In this document: positions 27,428-37,995 of the stretch, one piece after another
How the letters are laid out: each line of letters opens with the position of its first letter
Numbering within the stretch: position 1 is the stretch's first letter
Assembly (NCBI RefSeq): GCF_000744835.1
Contig: NZ_JQMS01000001.1
Coordinates: 3,720,001 to 3,784,000, forward strand
Length of the DNA stretch: 64,000 bases
DNA from: Flavobacterium sp. 83
GTDB lineage: Bacteria > Bacteroidota > Bacteroidia > Flavobacteriales > Flavobacteriaceae
Reading direction: 5' to 3'
Position numbers and translations under genes: made by a program
The notes under the pieces: generated by a model
The model's input: the letters and a program-made list of their open reading frames with translations, nothing else
Told to the model about the DNA's origin: nothing
Database searches by the model: none

Positions 27428-28360
27428 CTATTTAACGTCCATTAATTCTACATCAAAAATCAATGTTGCATTTGGAGGAATTACTCCTCCTGCACCTGCT
27501 GAACCATATGCTAAATCAGAAGGAATAACGAAACGGGCTTTATCGCCAACTTGCAATAAAGCAATCCCTTCGTCCCATCCTTCAATAACTTGACCTTGAC
27601 CTAATCTAAATTCGATTGGTTTTTTTCTTGGATAAGAAGAATCAAAAACTTTTCCGCTTTCTAAAGATCCTTCGTAGTGAACAGCAACTGTTTTTCCTAC
27701 TTCTGCTTTTTTACCAGAACCTCTTTGGATAAATTGGTAACGCAATCCGCTTTCTGTTTTTTCAAATCCTGCAGCTAATTTTTCCATTTTTGCTTCTGAT
27801 TCAGCTTTCAAAGCGGCTATTTTTTTTAAACGAGCGCCTTTTAAACCAACAAATGCTTCAATAGCATTCCAGTTTTTAGCTTCGTCTCCTACTCTAATGA
27901 TTTCAACTGACTCTAAAGCATCTCCTTGAGCAATTGCATCTACTACATCTTGTCCTTCTACAACATTACCAAAAACGGTATGCTTATCATCTAGCCAAGG
28001 TGTTGCAACGTGTGTGATATAAAATTGAGATCCATTAGAACCCGGACCTGAATTAGCCATTGCCAAAACACCAGGTGCATTGTGACGTAAATCTTTATGG
28101 AATTCATCATCAAATTTATAACCTGGGTCTCCAGTTCCTGTTCCTTGAGGACATCCCCCTTGAATCATAAAATCAGGAATAACTCTATGAAAATTTAAAC
28201 CATCATAGAATTTTTGTCCTTGCGGTTTTATTTTGTTTTCCATATTTCCTTCAGCAAGAGCTACAAAGTTCCCTACTGTTCCTGGTGTTAAATCGTGTGT
28301 TAGTTTTACTAAAATCGCTCCTTTTGCGGTGTTGAATTTAGCATATATTCCGTTTTCCAT
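27428..28360 (-). CDS. Dual-family peptidyl-prolyl isomerase: cyclophilin-FKBP fusion
   Basis: 310 residues from ATG 28360. Residues about 1-165 are a cyclophilin (FHRVIPDFMIQGGCPQG, NSGPGSNGSQFYI, LDDKHTVFGNV); a charged linker of about 165-215 follows; residues about 220-310 are an FKBP (VAVHYEGSLESGKVFDSSY, GQVIEGWDEGIALLQVGDKA, YGSAGAGGVIPPNATLIFDVEL). Both domains catalyse Pro cis-trans isomerisation. Such dual-family immunophilins are known from Flavobacteria. The 43 codons upstream contain the TAAATTTG promoter and are non-coding. There is no signal peptide, so it is cytoplasmic. Confidence 0.93.
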   Translation of the reverse strand: MENGIYAKFNTAKGAILVKLTHDLTPGTVGNFVALAEGNMENKIKPQGQKFYDGLNFHRVIPDFMIQGGCPQGTGTGDPGYKFDDEFHKDLRHNAPGVLAMANSGPGSNGSQFYITHVATPWLDDKHTVFGNVVEGQDVVDAIAQGDALESVEIIRVGDEAKNWNAIEAFVGLKGARLKKIAALKAESEAKMEKLAAGFEKTESGLRYQFIQRGSGKKAEVGKTVAVHYEGSLESGKVFDSSYPRKKPIEFRLGQGQVIEGWDEGIALLQVGDKARFVIPSDLAYGSAGAGGVIPPNATLIFDVELMDVK

Positions 28361-28383
28361 TTTTGTATAATTTTTATTGAAAG

Positions 28384-28391
28384 GCAAATTT
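28384..28391 (-). promoter_or_regulatory. Promoter of the PPIase fusion, -7 element
   Basis: TAAATTTG on the minus strand, 23 bases before ATG 28360; it excludes the upstream open codons as coding. Confidence 0.55.
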
Positions 28392-28527
28392 ACGAAATTA
28401 ATTTTAAAAAGGGAATTGGAGGTGTTGATTTGCTTATTTAGAAATTTAGGGATTAAATAGAGATACGATTTTGAAGCTATTTCAAACATAATACCTTCTT
28501 TAAAACCTCGTTAATCCCACAAAATAC

Positions 28528-28635
28528 TAGCCCAGATGGAAGTGAAAATCCTTTCCAGTGCTGAATATCTTTCCGGTTTCTGCAATAGGTTCAGCACTGG
28601 AAAGATTGCAACGGACAGCTGGAAATAGCTCCTAA
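28528..28635 (+). repeat. Structured intergenic repeat, copy B
   Basis: Shortest copy of the element. It opens TAGCCCAGATGGAAGTGAAAA and closes GGACAGCTGGAAATAGCTCCTAA-like. The middle is a perfect 15-bp stem, CTTTCCAGTGCTGAA (28551-28565) with TTCAGCACTGGAAAG (28590-28604). It lacks the GAGCGACC block of copies A and C. It lies between the divergent PPIase and trmD genes, upstream of the trmD promoter. Confidence 0.75.
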
Positions 28636-28700
28636 AGAAAAGTTTAATCGCTTATTTATTGATTCGTTTATTTGGAAAATTTTGAGTCTCAAAAACTTTG

Positions 28701-28708
28701 TACCTTTG
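28701..28708 (+). promoter_or_regulatory. trmD promoter, -7 element
   Basis: TACCTTTG, with TTTG at 28681-28684 sixteen bases upstream as a -33 element; it places the mRNA start just before ATG 28734. Confidence 0.6.
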
Positions 28709-28733
28709 CACTTTAAAACTTAGAAAAGAAATT

Positions 28734-29411
28734 ATGCGCATTGATATTATAACTGTTCTCCCAGAATTATTGCGAAGTCCGTTTGAGGCTTCGATTATGA
28801 AACGTGCTATTGACAAAGGATTGGTGGAAGTTCATTTTCATAATCTGCGGGATTACACGACCAACAGACAGAAAAGCGTGGACGACTATCCTTACGGAGG
28901 TGGTGCAGGAATGGTGATGACGGTTCAGCCCATTGATGCTTGCATTACACATTTGAAAAGTGAGAGAACCTACGACGAAATCATTTATATGTCGCCAGAC
29001 GGGGAAACCCTGAACCAAAAAATGGCCAACACTATGTCGATGTATGAGAATATCATTATTCTTTGCGGCCATTATAAAGGTGTGGATCAACGCGTGCGCG
29101 ACCATTTTATTACGAAGGAAATATCTATTGGCGATTATGTTTTAAGCGGTGGAGAATTAGGCGCTTTAGTATTATCGGATGCTTTAATCCGATTGATTCC
29201 TGGTGTTTTGAGCGATGAAACCTCAGCATTGACGGATAGTTTTCAAGATGGTTTGTTATCGGGACCAATATACACGCGTCCTGCAGATTATAACGGTTGG
29301 AAAGTACCTGATGTGTTGACTAGCGGAAATTTTGCCAAAATTGATAAATGGCGAGAAGACATGGCGTATGAACACACTAAGAATAGAAGACCGGATTTAT
29401 TGGAAGATTAG
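28734..29411 (+). CDS. trmD: tRNA (guanine-N1-)-methyltransferase
   Basis: 225 residues from ATG 28734 (twelve upstream open codons overlap the promoter). It methylates G37 of tRNAs with S-adenosylmethionine, preventing frameshifting. The SPOUT knot is visible: [38 protein letters not shown] and the SAM loop [15 protein letters not shown]. The active-site Asp region [12 protein letters not shown] is intact. rplS follows, as often, but with its own promoter. Confidence 0.97.
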   Translation: MRIDIITVLPELLRSPFEASIMKRAIDKGLVEVHFHNLRDYTTNRQKSVDDYPYGGGAGMVMTVQPIDACITHLKSERTYDEIIYMSPDGETLNQKMANTMSMYENIIILCGHYKGVDQRVRDHFITKEISIGDYVLSGGELGALVLSDALIRLIPGVLSDETSALTDSFQDGLLSGPIYTRPADYNGWKVPDVLTSGNFAKIDKWREDMAYEHTKNRRPDLLED

Positions 29412-29417
29412 AAATTT

Positions 29418-29492
29418 GTTTAAAGTTTACGCTTTAAAGTTGGTATTCAAGAACTTCTAAACTTTAAACAAGAAAAACTTTAAACTTTAAAC
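29418..29492. repeat. Cluster of five ACTTTAAAC-type motifs
   Basis: GTTTAAAGT at 29418-29426, CTTTAAAGT at 29432-29440, ACTTTAAAC at 29461-29469, 29477-29485 and 29484-29492. The opposite orientations can pair into a hairpin. It lies between trmD and the rplS promoter. Confidence 0.5.
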
Positions 29493-29501
29493 TTTTTTAT
29501 T

Positions 29502-29509
29502 TACTTTTG
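29502..29509 (+). promoter_or_regulatory. rplS promoter, -7 element
   Basis: TACTTTTG, fits TAnnTTTG; predicts a leader of about 68 bases. Confidence 0.55.
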
Positions 29510-29513
29510 CGCC

Positions 29514-29581
29514 CACATTAAGTTAACCTCTGGCGAGATCCGTGAATGTTGATTTAATAAAAACCATAATTAAAAATTATC
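29514..29581 (+). promoter_or_regulatory. rplS 5' leader, possible autoregulatory site
   Basis: The leader holds the only GC-richer island of this intergenic region (AACCTCTGGCGAGATCCGTG at about 29525-29544). Ribosomal protein leaders, including L19 leaders in other bacteria, often bind the protein product. That this is one is inference; no obvious terminator-antiterminator pair is visible. Confidence 0.3.
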
Positions 29582-29932
29582 ATGGCAGATTTAATGAAAT
29601 TCGTTCAAGACGAATTAGTAGCTAGAAAAGATTTTCCTGTTTTTGGAGCTGGTGATACTATCACAGTTTACTACGAAATTAGAGAGGGTGAAAAAACTAG
29701 AACACAGTTTTTTAAAGGAGTTGTTATTCAAAGAAGAGGTTCTGCTAATACAGAAACTTTTACTATCCGTAAAATGTCAGGTGCAATTGGAGTTGAGCGT
29801 ATCTTCCCAGTAAACTTGCCAGCTTTACAGAAAATTGAAATCAACAAAAAAGGTGCAGTTCGTAGAGCTAGAATTTTCTACTTTAGAGAACTTACTGGTA
29901 AAAAAGCTAAAATTAAAGACAAAAGAAGATAG
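29582..29932 (+). CDS. rplS: 50S ribosomal protein L19
   Basis: 116 residues, the normal size. It sits at the 30S-50S interface. The motifs FPVFGAGDTITVYYEIREGEKTR, FKGVVIQRRGS and the C-terminal RRARIFYFRELTGKKAKIK are diagnostic. It follows trmD, a widespread gene order, and is closed by a strong terminator. Confidence 0.99.
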   Translation: MADLMKFVQDELVARKDFPVFGAGDTITVYYEIREGEKTRTQFFKGVVIQRRGSANTETFTIRKMSGAIGVERIFPVNLPALQKIEINKKGAVRRARIFYFRELTGKKAKIKDKRR

Positions 29933-29950
29933 TCAACTGTCTCTTTACTA

Positions 29951-29984
29951 TAAAAAAGTCCCAACAATGTTGGGACTTTTTTTT
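29951..29984 (+). terminator. Rho-independent terminator after rplS
   Basis: Stem AAAAAAGTCCCAACA/TGTTGGGACTTTTTT followed by T-run. Confidence 0.9.
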
Positions 29985-30122
29985 TGCTAATTTTCACCCT
30001 CATAAATTCCTAATTTAGGATTATAGAACCTATAAAACTAACAATTTAAGAATAACAAGTTAGTAATCTAAAAAATCGTATTTTTCTATGTAAAATCCAC
30101 CTTCTATTACATCTGATTTTCA

Positions 30123-30130
30123 TATATTTG
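30123..30130 (+). promoter_or_regulatory. icd promoter, -7 element
   Basis: TATATTTG, 71 bases before ATG 30202; predicts a leader of about 65 bases. Confidence 0.5.
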
Positions 30131-30180
30131 TCCGCCTTATTTCAAGTGAAAGACCTTATTTAAGCTACATTTAACCGTGA

Positions 30181-32424
<2,244 letters not shown>

Positions 32425-32452
32425 TTAGAAATTTATAATAAATAATACTATT

Positions 32453-32483
32453 AAAAGGCAACTGTTTTCAGTTGTCTTTTTTT
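32453..32483 (+). terminator. Rho-independent terminator after icd
   Basis: Stem AAAAGGCAACTG/CAGTTGTCTTTT with T-run. Confidence 0.8.
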
Positions 32484-32572
32484 TTATCTTAGCAATACCT
32501 TAACATTTGTTATACTAGAGTTAGTATTCATTTCAATGAAATTTGTAATTCTTCATTTAGAAAATTTAAACA

Positions 32573-34981
32573 ATGATTATAAAGAAAATTATTCCCTTTC
32601 TTATTGTACTTATGTCCTTCTTTACTTCTTTCTCTCAGGATATAAACACAGGCGAACAATCAAAACAAAAATTCACACTTAGCGGAACTATTATTGATGC
32701 CAACAGCAATGAAACATTAATTGGCGTAAACATTGTTATCCCAGAATTAAAAACTGGCGTCACTACCAATGAATATGGCTTTTATTCTATTACTGTACCA
32801 AAAGGAAATTACAGTGTTCAAATCACTTATTTAGGATATCAAACTATTGAGGAATCAATAAATCTAGACCAAAACATAAAGAATAATTTTAAATTAATAA
32901 GTAATGAAACTGCCTTAAAAGAAGTAATCATTATTGATACTAAAACTAAAACTGATATTCGGAAACCAGAAATGAGTGTCAATAAACTCTCTATTTCGAC
33001 TATTAAGAAAATGCCGGTAGTGCTTGGCGAAGTGGATGTTCTCAAATCTATTTTATTACTTCCCGGAGTTACTAATGCTGGTGAAGGCGCGTCCGGATTT
33101 AATGTTCGCGGTGGCGGTGCTGACCAAAATTTAATTCTATTGGACGAAGCAACCATCTTTAACTCCTCCCATGTTTTTGGTTTTTTCTCCGTTTTTAATC
33201 CGGATGCTATAAAGGATTTAAAGTTATACAAGGGAGGAATTCCGGCTCGTTTTGGAGGAAGAGCTTCTTCGGTTTTGGATATTTATCAAAAAGACGGCAA
33301 CAGTAAAGAATTTCATATCAATGGAGGAATAGGATTAATCTCTAGTCGAATTTTGGCCGAAGGACCAATAGTAAAAGACAAAGGTTCCTTCCTTATTGGA
33401 GGGCGAAGTTCGTATGCTCATTTATTCTTGAAACTATCAAAAGATCAAAAAGACAACTCTGCTTATTTTTATGATTTGAATACTAAGTTGAGTTACAAAT
33501 TGACACCAAATAACAACTTATATTTATCGGGATATTTTGGAAGAGACGTTTTTAGCCTAAACAAAAGCTTTACCAATATTTATGGAAACTCTACTTTGAA
33601 CTTACGTTGGAATCATTTATTTTCAGATAAACTATTTTCGAATTTATCGTTAATCTACAGTGACTATTATTATGGATTGGATTTGGATTTTGTAGGTTTC
33701 AAATGGGATTCTGGCATCAAGAATTACAATATCAAATACGATTTCAAGAATTACATTTCCGATAAATTCAAATTGAATTATGGCGTAAGTGCTATTTATT
33801 ATGATTTTAATCCGGGAACCATAAGACCTTCGGATTTAAATTCTGGAATTAATTTTGATCAATTAGATAAAAAATATGCATTTGAACCCGCACTATATAT
33901 AAATGCGGATCACGAAATTTCAAAAAAAATCGCACTTTCTTATGGGCTTCGTTACAGTATGTTTTACCGTTTAGGACAATCCACAGTAAATATTTATGCT
34001 GATAATAATCCTGTGACCTTCAATCCAGATTTACAGATTTATGAAAAAGCCACTCCTATAGGAACTAAATTCTATGGAAAAAACAAAACCATTCAGAGTT
34101 ATAATAACCTGGAACCTCGTTTTTCATTGGCCTATCAAATCAACGATGACCAATCTGTAAAAGCGAGTTACAACCGAATGGTACAATATTTACAATTGAT
34201 TTCCAATACGTCCTCTCCTACTCCGCTTGACGTATGGACACCAAGTGATAATTTCATCAAACCTCAAATTGCAGACCAAGTAGCTTTGGGTTATTTTAAA
34301 AATTTCAAAGAAGGCATTTATTCTTTAGAAGTTGAAACGTATTATAAAAAAGTAAAAAACAGATTGGATTATATTGATGGTGCAAATCTAATTGCTAATA
34401 AAGCAATCGAACAAGTGATTCTAAATGGAGAATTAAGATCTTACGGATTGGAAATTATGTTCCGTAAAAATGAAGGCAAATTTAATGGTTGGGTTTCCTA
34501 TACTTTATCTAAATCTGAACAACAAACACCAGGAAGAACACCTATCGAGACGGGAATCAACAATGGGTCATGGTACAACTCTGTTTATGATAAATTGCAT
34601 AATATTGCGATTACCAGTTCTTATAATTTAAATGAAAAATGGTCTTTTGGAGCTAACTTCGCATTACAAACCGGACAACCTGTTACCTATCCTAATGGAC
34701 AATATGAATACTTAGGCATAACCGTTCCAAGTTATGGATTGAGAAATGAAAACCGCCTGCCTGCTTATCATCATCTCGACATTGCAGCAACATTGACACC
34801 ACGCAAAAATAGCGACCGAAACTGGAAAGGAGAATGGGTATTTAGCATTTACAATTTATACAACCGAAAAAATGCAGCTTCAATCAATTTCAGGCAAAAT
34901 ACAGACACTGGTACTAATGAGGCTGTAAAAACTTCAATTTTTGGAGTAGTTCCTGCAGTTAGTTATAACTTCAAATTTTAA
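32573..34981 (+). CDS. TonB-dependent receptor with carboxypeptidase-like N-terminal domain
   Basis: 802 residues. A signal peptide (to about 21, ...SFSQ) precedes a CarboxypepD_reg-like beta-sandwich (about 32-115, GTIIDANSNETLIGVNIVI), a TonB plug (about 130-230, GGGADQNLILLDEATIFN) and an outer-membrane barrel ending FNFKF-like at the C-terminus (SYNFKF). It should import a ligand with TonB energy; the ligand is unknown. The next gene, a DUF4249 lipoprotein, starts 5 bases downstream, so this is a two-gene operon rather than a SusC/SusD pair. Confidence 0.92.
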   Translation: MIIKKIIPFLIVLMSFFTSFSQDINTGEQSKQKFTLSGTIIDANSNETLIGVNIVIPELKTGVTTNEYGFYSITVPKGNYSVQITYLGYQTIEESINLDQNIKNNFKLISNETALKEVIIIDTKTKTDIRKPEMSVNKLSISTIKKMPVVLGEVDVLKSILLLPGVTNAGEGASGFNVRGGGADQNLILLDEATIFNSSHVFGFFSVFNPDAIKDLKLYKGGIPARFGGRASSVLDIYQKDGNSKEFHINGGIGLISSRILAEGPIVKDKGSFLIGGRSSYAHLFLKLSKDQKDNSAYFYDLNTKLSYKLTPNNNLYLSGYFGRDVFSLNKSFTNIYGNSTLNLRWNHLFSDKLFSNLSLIYSDYYYGLDLDFVGFKWDSGIKNYNIKYDFKNYISDKFKLNYGVSAIYYDFNPGTIRPSDLNSGINFDQLDKKYAFEPALYINADHEISKKIALSYGLRYSMFYRLGQSTVNIYADNNPVTFNPDLQIYEKATPIGTKFYGKNKTIQSYNNLEPRFSLAYQINDDQSVKASYNRMVQYLQLISNTSSPTPLDVWTPSDNFIKPQIADQVALGYFKNFKEGIYSLEVETYYKKVKNRLDYIDGANLIANKAIEQVILNGELRSYGLEIMFRKNEGKFNGWVSYTLSKSEQQTPGRTPIETGINNGSWYNSVYDKLHNIAITSSYNLNEKWSFGANFALQTGQPVTYPNGQYEYLGITVPSYGLRNENRLPAYHHLDIAATLTPRKNSDRNWKGEWVFSIYNLYNRKNAASINFRQNTDTGTNEAVKTSIFGVVPAVSYNFKF

Positions 34982-34986
34982 TTATC

Positions 34987-35808
34987 ATGAAAAAAATAAT
35001 ACTCCTTTTAGGTATTGTAGCAGCACTTATTTTAAGCAGTTGCCAAGAAGTTGTTCCAATAGATCTATATACTGCGCCACCAAAACTGATTATTGAGGCA
35101 TCTATAAATTGGAGAAAAGGTACCGATGGAAATCAACAAAAAATAAAATTAACCACAACCACTGATTATTACAGCGGTGTGATTCCTAAAGTTTCTGGAG
35201 CCAAAATCACAATTAAAAATAGTTCAAATGTGATTTTCAGTTTTACTGAATCGACTACTAAAGGAGAATACTTTTGCAATAATTTTATTCCGGTCCTAAA
35301 TGAATTGTACACATTAACGGTTATTAGTGAGGGCGCAACGTACACGGCTACTGAAACATTAAAAGCAGTTCCGCCAATAACTGAAATTATCCAAAACAAC
35401 GCAGGGGGCTTCACCGGAAAGAATATAGAAATCAAATCCTATTATACGGATGCAGCTAACGAACCTAATTATTATTTGTATAAATACATTTACTCCAATC
35501 AGATTAAATCTAATTTTTACGTAGACCAAGATGAGTTTTTTGATGGAAATAAATTCTTTAGTATTTCCCAAAATGAAGATTTAAAAGCCGGTGATTTAAT
35601 CGAAATCAGCCACTACGGAATTTCAAAATCTTACTACAATTATCTCAATGTATTAGTAAGTATTGCAGGAAACAATGGCGGTGGTCCGTTTCAATCTCCA
35701 CCCGCTACGGTAAGAGGAAATATAATCAACACCACAAATTCAGCAAATTATCCTTTGGGTTATTTTTCGCTTAGCGAAGTCGACATTAAAAACTACACCG
35801 TTGAATAA
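34987..35808 (+). CDS. DUF4249 family lipoprotein
   Basis: 273 residues. Hydrophobic start with lipobox ALILSSCQE, so lipid-anchored at about Cys19. The motif SCQEVVPIDLYTAPPKLIIEASI and the Ig-like beta pattern (AKITIKNSSNVIFSF) are typical of DUF4249, a Bacteroidota family regularly found right after TonB receptors and therefore thought to be its surface or periplasmic partner. Its TAA is immediately followed by repeat copy C. Confidence 0.88.
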   Translation: MKKIILLLGIVAALILSSCQEVVPIDLYTAPPKLIIEASINWRKGTDGNQQKIKLTTTTDYYSGVIPKVSGAKITIKNSSNVIFSFTESTTKGEYFCNNFIPVLNELYTLTVISEGATYTATETLKAVPPITEIIQNNAGGFTGKNIEIKSYYTDAANEPNYYLYKYIYSNQIKSNFYVDQDEFFDGNKFFSISQNEDLKAGDLIEISHYGISKSYYNYLNVLVSIAGNNGGGPFQSPPATVRGNIINTTNSANYPLGYFSLSEVDIKNYTVE

Positions 35809-35954
35809 TTAGGAGCCAATCCAGCTATCCATTACAAACAAAACAGGTTCTAAAAAGTTTTTTAACCCGTATAAGGAGCTTCCTTTGGTCGCTCTTCTAC
35901 AGGAATAAAACTAAAGTTTAGAACATGTTTTGTTTTTCATTTTTATCTGGGCTA
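35809..35954 (-). repeat. Structured intergenic repeat, copy C
   Basis: Inverted copy of the element: read on the minus strand it opens TAGCCCAGATAAAAATGAAAA and closes GGATAGCTGGATTGGCTCCTAA-like. The middle holds a 19-bp stem with one G-T wobble (35836-35854 with 35917-35935) of a sequence unrelated to copy B's stem. It shares the inner GAGCGACCAAAGGAAGCTCCT block with copy A. It begins at the first base after the DUF4249 stop codon and fills most of the gap to the next gene. Confidence 0.75.
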
Positions 35955-36036
35955 TTCCCGCACAAGATAAAATGATAACTTTTATTTACTTTTACATGGT
36001 AAATATAAAATTTACATTCTAAAAACTACAATATTC

Positions 36037-36699
36037 ATGTCCTCACATCACATCGTTCGCGACGACCAAGAACCAGCTTTAATAATTGCTAATGGCGCAG
36101 CTTGCAATTCAGAATTATTAGGACAATTGTTAGAATGGTCGCCTTTAGTAATTGTATTGGATTCGGCCATGGAAAGAGTCATGGAATTAGATATAAAAGT
36201 GGATGTTCTTTTAGGGGATTTTGACAGAGGATTTGATCCGAAACAATACCAAACTTCACAGTATCCTATTGAAATAATCCACACACCAAATCAAGACAAA
36301 ACCGATTTAGAAAAGGCTTTTGATTATTTAATTCAGCGTAAAATTCCAGCCGTAAATGTCGTTTGGGCAACCGGAAGAAGAGCAGATCATACTATTACCA
36401 ATCTTACGAATATAGTTCGATATAGAAATCTATTAAAAATTGTGATATTAGACGACCATTCCAAAATATTTTTGTTACCAAACAAATTCGAAAAATGGTA
36501 CACGGCTAACACGCCCATTTCGTTAATTCCCATTGGCCACGTCACCGGAATTCATTCTGATAATTTATTTTATCCATTAAAAGACGATAGCCTAACCATT
36601 GGATATAGAACTGGAAGCAGCAATCATGTTATTAAAGATGGCATCGTCACAATAGAACACAATGAAGGTGATTTATTGATGATGGAATGCATGGATTAA
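36037..36699 (+). CDS. Thiamine pyrophosphokinase
   Basis: 220 residues. It transfers pyrophosphate from ATP to thiamine to form TPP. Residues about 14-130 carry IIANGAA, VLLGDFDR, the substrate motif NQDKTDLEKAFDYL and ATGRRADHTITNL; the C-terminal beta domain ends with the STGSSNHV-like YRTGSSNHVI. This is the thiN family fold. No TPP riboswitch is visible upstream; that gap is largely repeat copy C. Confidence 0.93.
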   Translation: MSSHHIVRDDQEPALIIANGAACNSELLGQLLEWSPLVIVLDSAMERVMELDIKVDVLLGDFDRGFDPKQYQTSQYPIEIIHTPNQDKTDLEKAFDYLIQRKIPAVNVVWATGRRADHTITNLTNIVRYRNLLKIVILDDHSKIFLLPNKFEKWYTANTPISLIPIGHVTGIHSDNLFYPLKDDSLTIGYRTGSSNHVIKDGIVTIEHNEGDLLMMECMD

Positions 36700-36731
36700 T
36701 GATAAAAAACGTTCTTTAACACTTACTGTAA

Positions 36732-36759
36732 TTTGACAAAAAAAGATTGTCTATCTTTG
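36732..36759 (+). promoter_or_regulatory. rlmF promoter, leaderless
   Basis: TTTG at 36732-36735, 16-base spacer, TATCTTTG at 36752-36759, a full match to the Bacteroidota -33/-7 promoter. The ATG follows 7 bases later, so the mRNA should begin at or next to the start codon. Confidence 0.65.
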
Positions 36760-36766
36760 CGCCGAA

Positions 36767-37747
36767 ATGGAAAAAACAAAACAAAAAACGATTACCGAAA
36801 AAACGAATTTACATCCTAGAAATCTAGATCGATTTGGATATGATTTTGAACAATTAATCAAAGATTGCCCTGAATTAAAAGCTTTTGTTTCTGCCAATGA
36901 GCACAATATAGACTCGAGCGACAGCGAACAGGCGAAGCAAACCATTGATTTTAGTAATCCTGAAGCTGTAAAGTCGCTAAATAAAGCCTTACTGGTAACT
37001 CATTACGGAATCCAAGATTGGGATATTCCTAAAAACTACCTTTGCCCGCCCATTCCCGGAAGAGCGGATTACATTCATTATATCGCTGATTTATTGGCTT
37101 CAAGCAATAACGAAATTATCCCTGAAGGAGAAACAGTTCAAGGTTTAGATATTGGTATAGGCGCTAACTGTATTTATCCAATAATAGGAAATTCAACTTA
37201 CGGTTGGAGTTTTGTAGGAACCGATATTGATGAAAAAGCAATCCAAAATTGCAAAAAAATCATCCAAGACAATCCAAATTTTATGGATACCATAAGCCTG
37301 CAATTACAAACTGAAAGTCGCTTCATTTTTAAAAACATAATTACACCCGAAGATAAATTTACTTTTACCATTTGCAATCCTCCCTTTCATAATTCAAAAG
37401 AAGAAGCCACAAAATCTTCCATAAGAAAAATCAACAATCTGGAAAATACCCGAACTAAAAATCCGGTATTGAATTTTGGTGGTCAAAATACTGAATTATG
37501 GTGTGAAGGTGGCGAAATAGGTTTCCTGACTCAAATGATTTACGAAAGTGCTAAATATCCTATGAATTGTTTGTGGTTTACGACTTTGGTTTCCAAAAAA
37601 GAGAATCTATCCAGTATTTATAAAACATTAAACAAAGTCAGCGCAGTTGAAGTAAAAACAATTGATATGGCTCAAGGCCAAAAAACAAGCCGAATTGTAG
37701 CCTGGACTTTTTTGAGCGGAGCACAACAGAAAGCTTGGAAATTTTAG
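36767..37747 (+). CDS. rlmF: 23S rRNA (adenine(1618)-N(6))-methyltransferase
   Basis: 326 residues. It methylates A1618 of 23S rRNA. The N-terminus has the family motif LHPRNL...YDFEQLI; the SAM site is GLDIGIGANCIYP; the catalytic NPPF motif reads CNPPFHNS; the C-terminus QGQKTSRIVAWTFL is typical. Translation seems to start on a leaderless mRNA. The gene stands alone, and a 423-base gap follows. Confidence 0.95.
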   Translation: MEKTKQKTITEKTNLHPRNLDRFGYDFEQLIKDCPELKAFVSANEHNIDSSDSEQAKQTIDFSNPEAVKSLNKALLVTHYGIQDWDIPKNYLCPPIPGRADYIHYIADLLASSNNEIIPEGETVQGLDIGIGANCIYPIIGNSTYGWSFVGTDIDEKAIQNCKKIIQDNPNFMDTISLQLQTESRFIFKNIITPEDKFTFTICNPPFHNSKEEATKSSIRKINNLENTRTKNPVLNFGGQNTELWCEGGEIGFLTQMIYESAKYPMNCLWFTTLVSKKENLSSIYKTLNKVSAVEVKTIDMAQGQKTSRIVAWTFLSGAQQKAWKF

Positions 37748-37913
37748 AATAAAAAACACTATAAAACAATTCCAAATGATACAATTCATTTGCCTATTTA
37801 ATGTGTTGTTGTTGATCATTCATAAAAATTATTTATTTAATCGAAGAATAAACAAATGCTTCTGTTATTAAATCATTAATTAAACTTCTAAAAAAATTGT
37901 TTTCAAAAAAAAA

Positions 37914-37957
37914 TATGAAAATATTCACGAAAAATCGAATTTCTTTATATTTTCATA
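37914..37957. repeat. Inverted repeat in the gap before the ECF sigma gene
   Basis: Perfect 11-bp arms TATGAAAATAT (37914-37924) and ATATTTTCATA (37947-37957). The 423-base gap (37748-38170) otherwise contains only AT-rich DNA and a possible promoter at 37988. Confidence 0.45.
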
Positions 37958-37987
37958 CTTATAAATATTTTTTAATATAGTTTTACG

Positions 37988-37995
37988 TAAGTTTG
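37988..37995 (+). promoter_or_regulatory. Possible promoter of the ECF sigma gene
   Basis: TAAGTTTG fits the -7 consensus about 175 bases before the GTG start; no clear -33 box. Confidence 0.35.

Noticed and set aside
28361..28489. 43 extra N-terminal residues of the PPIase fusion as a targeting peptide
   Set aside because: The stretch contains the TAAATTTG promoter and has no signal-peptide or lipobox pattern.
35836..35935. Repeat copy C as a simple terminator of the TonB/DUF4249 operon
   Set aside because: The long stem has no T-run at its end, and its outer blocks recur in non-terminator positions (copies A and B).
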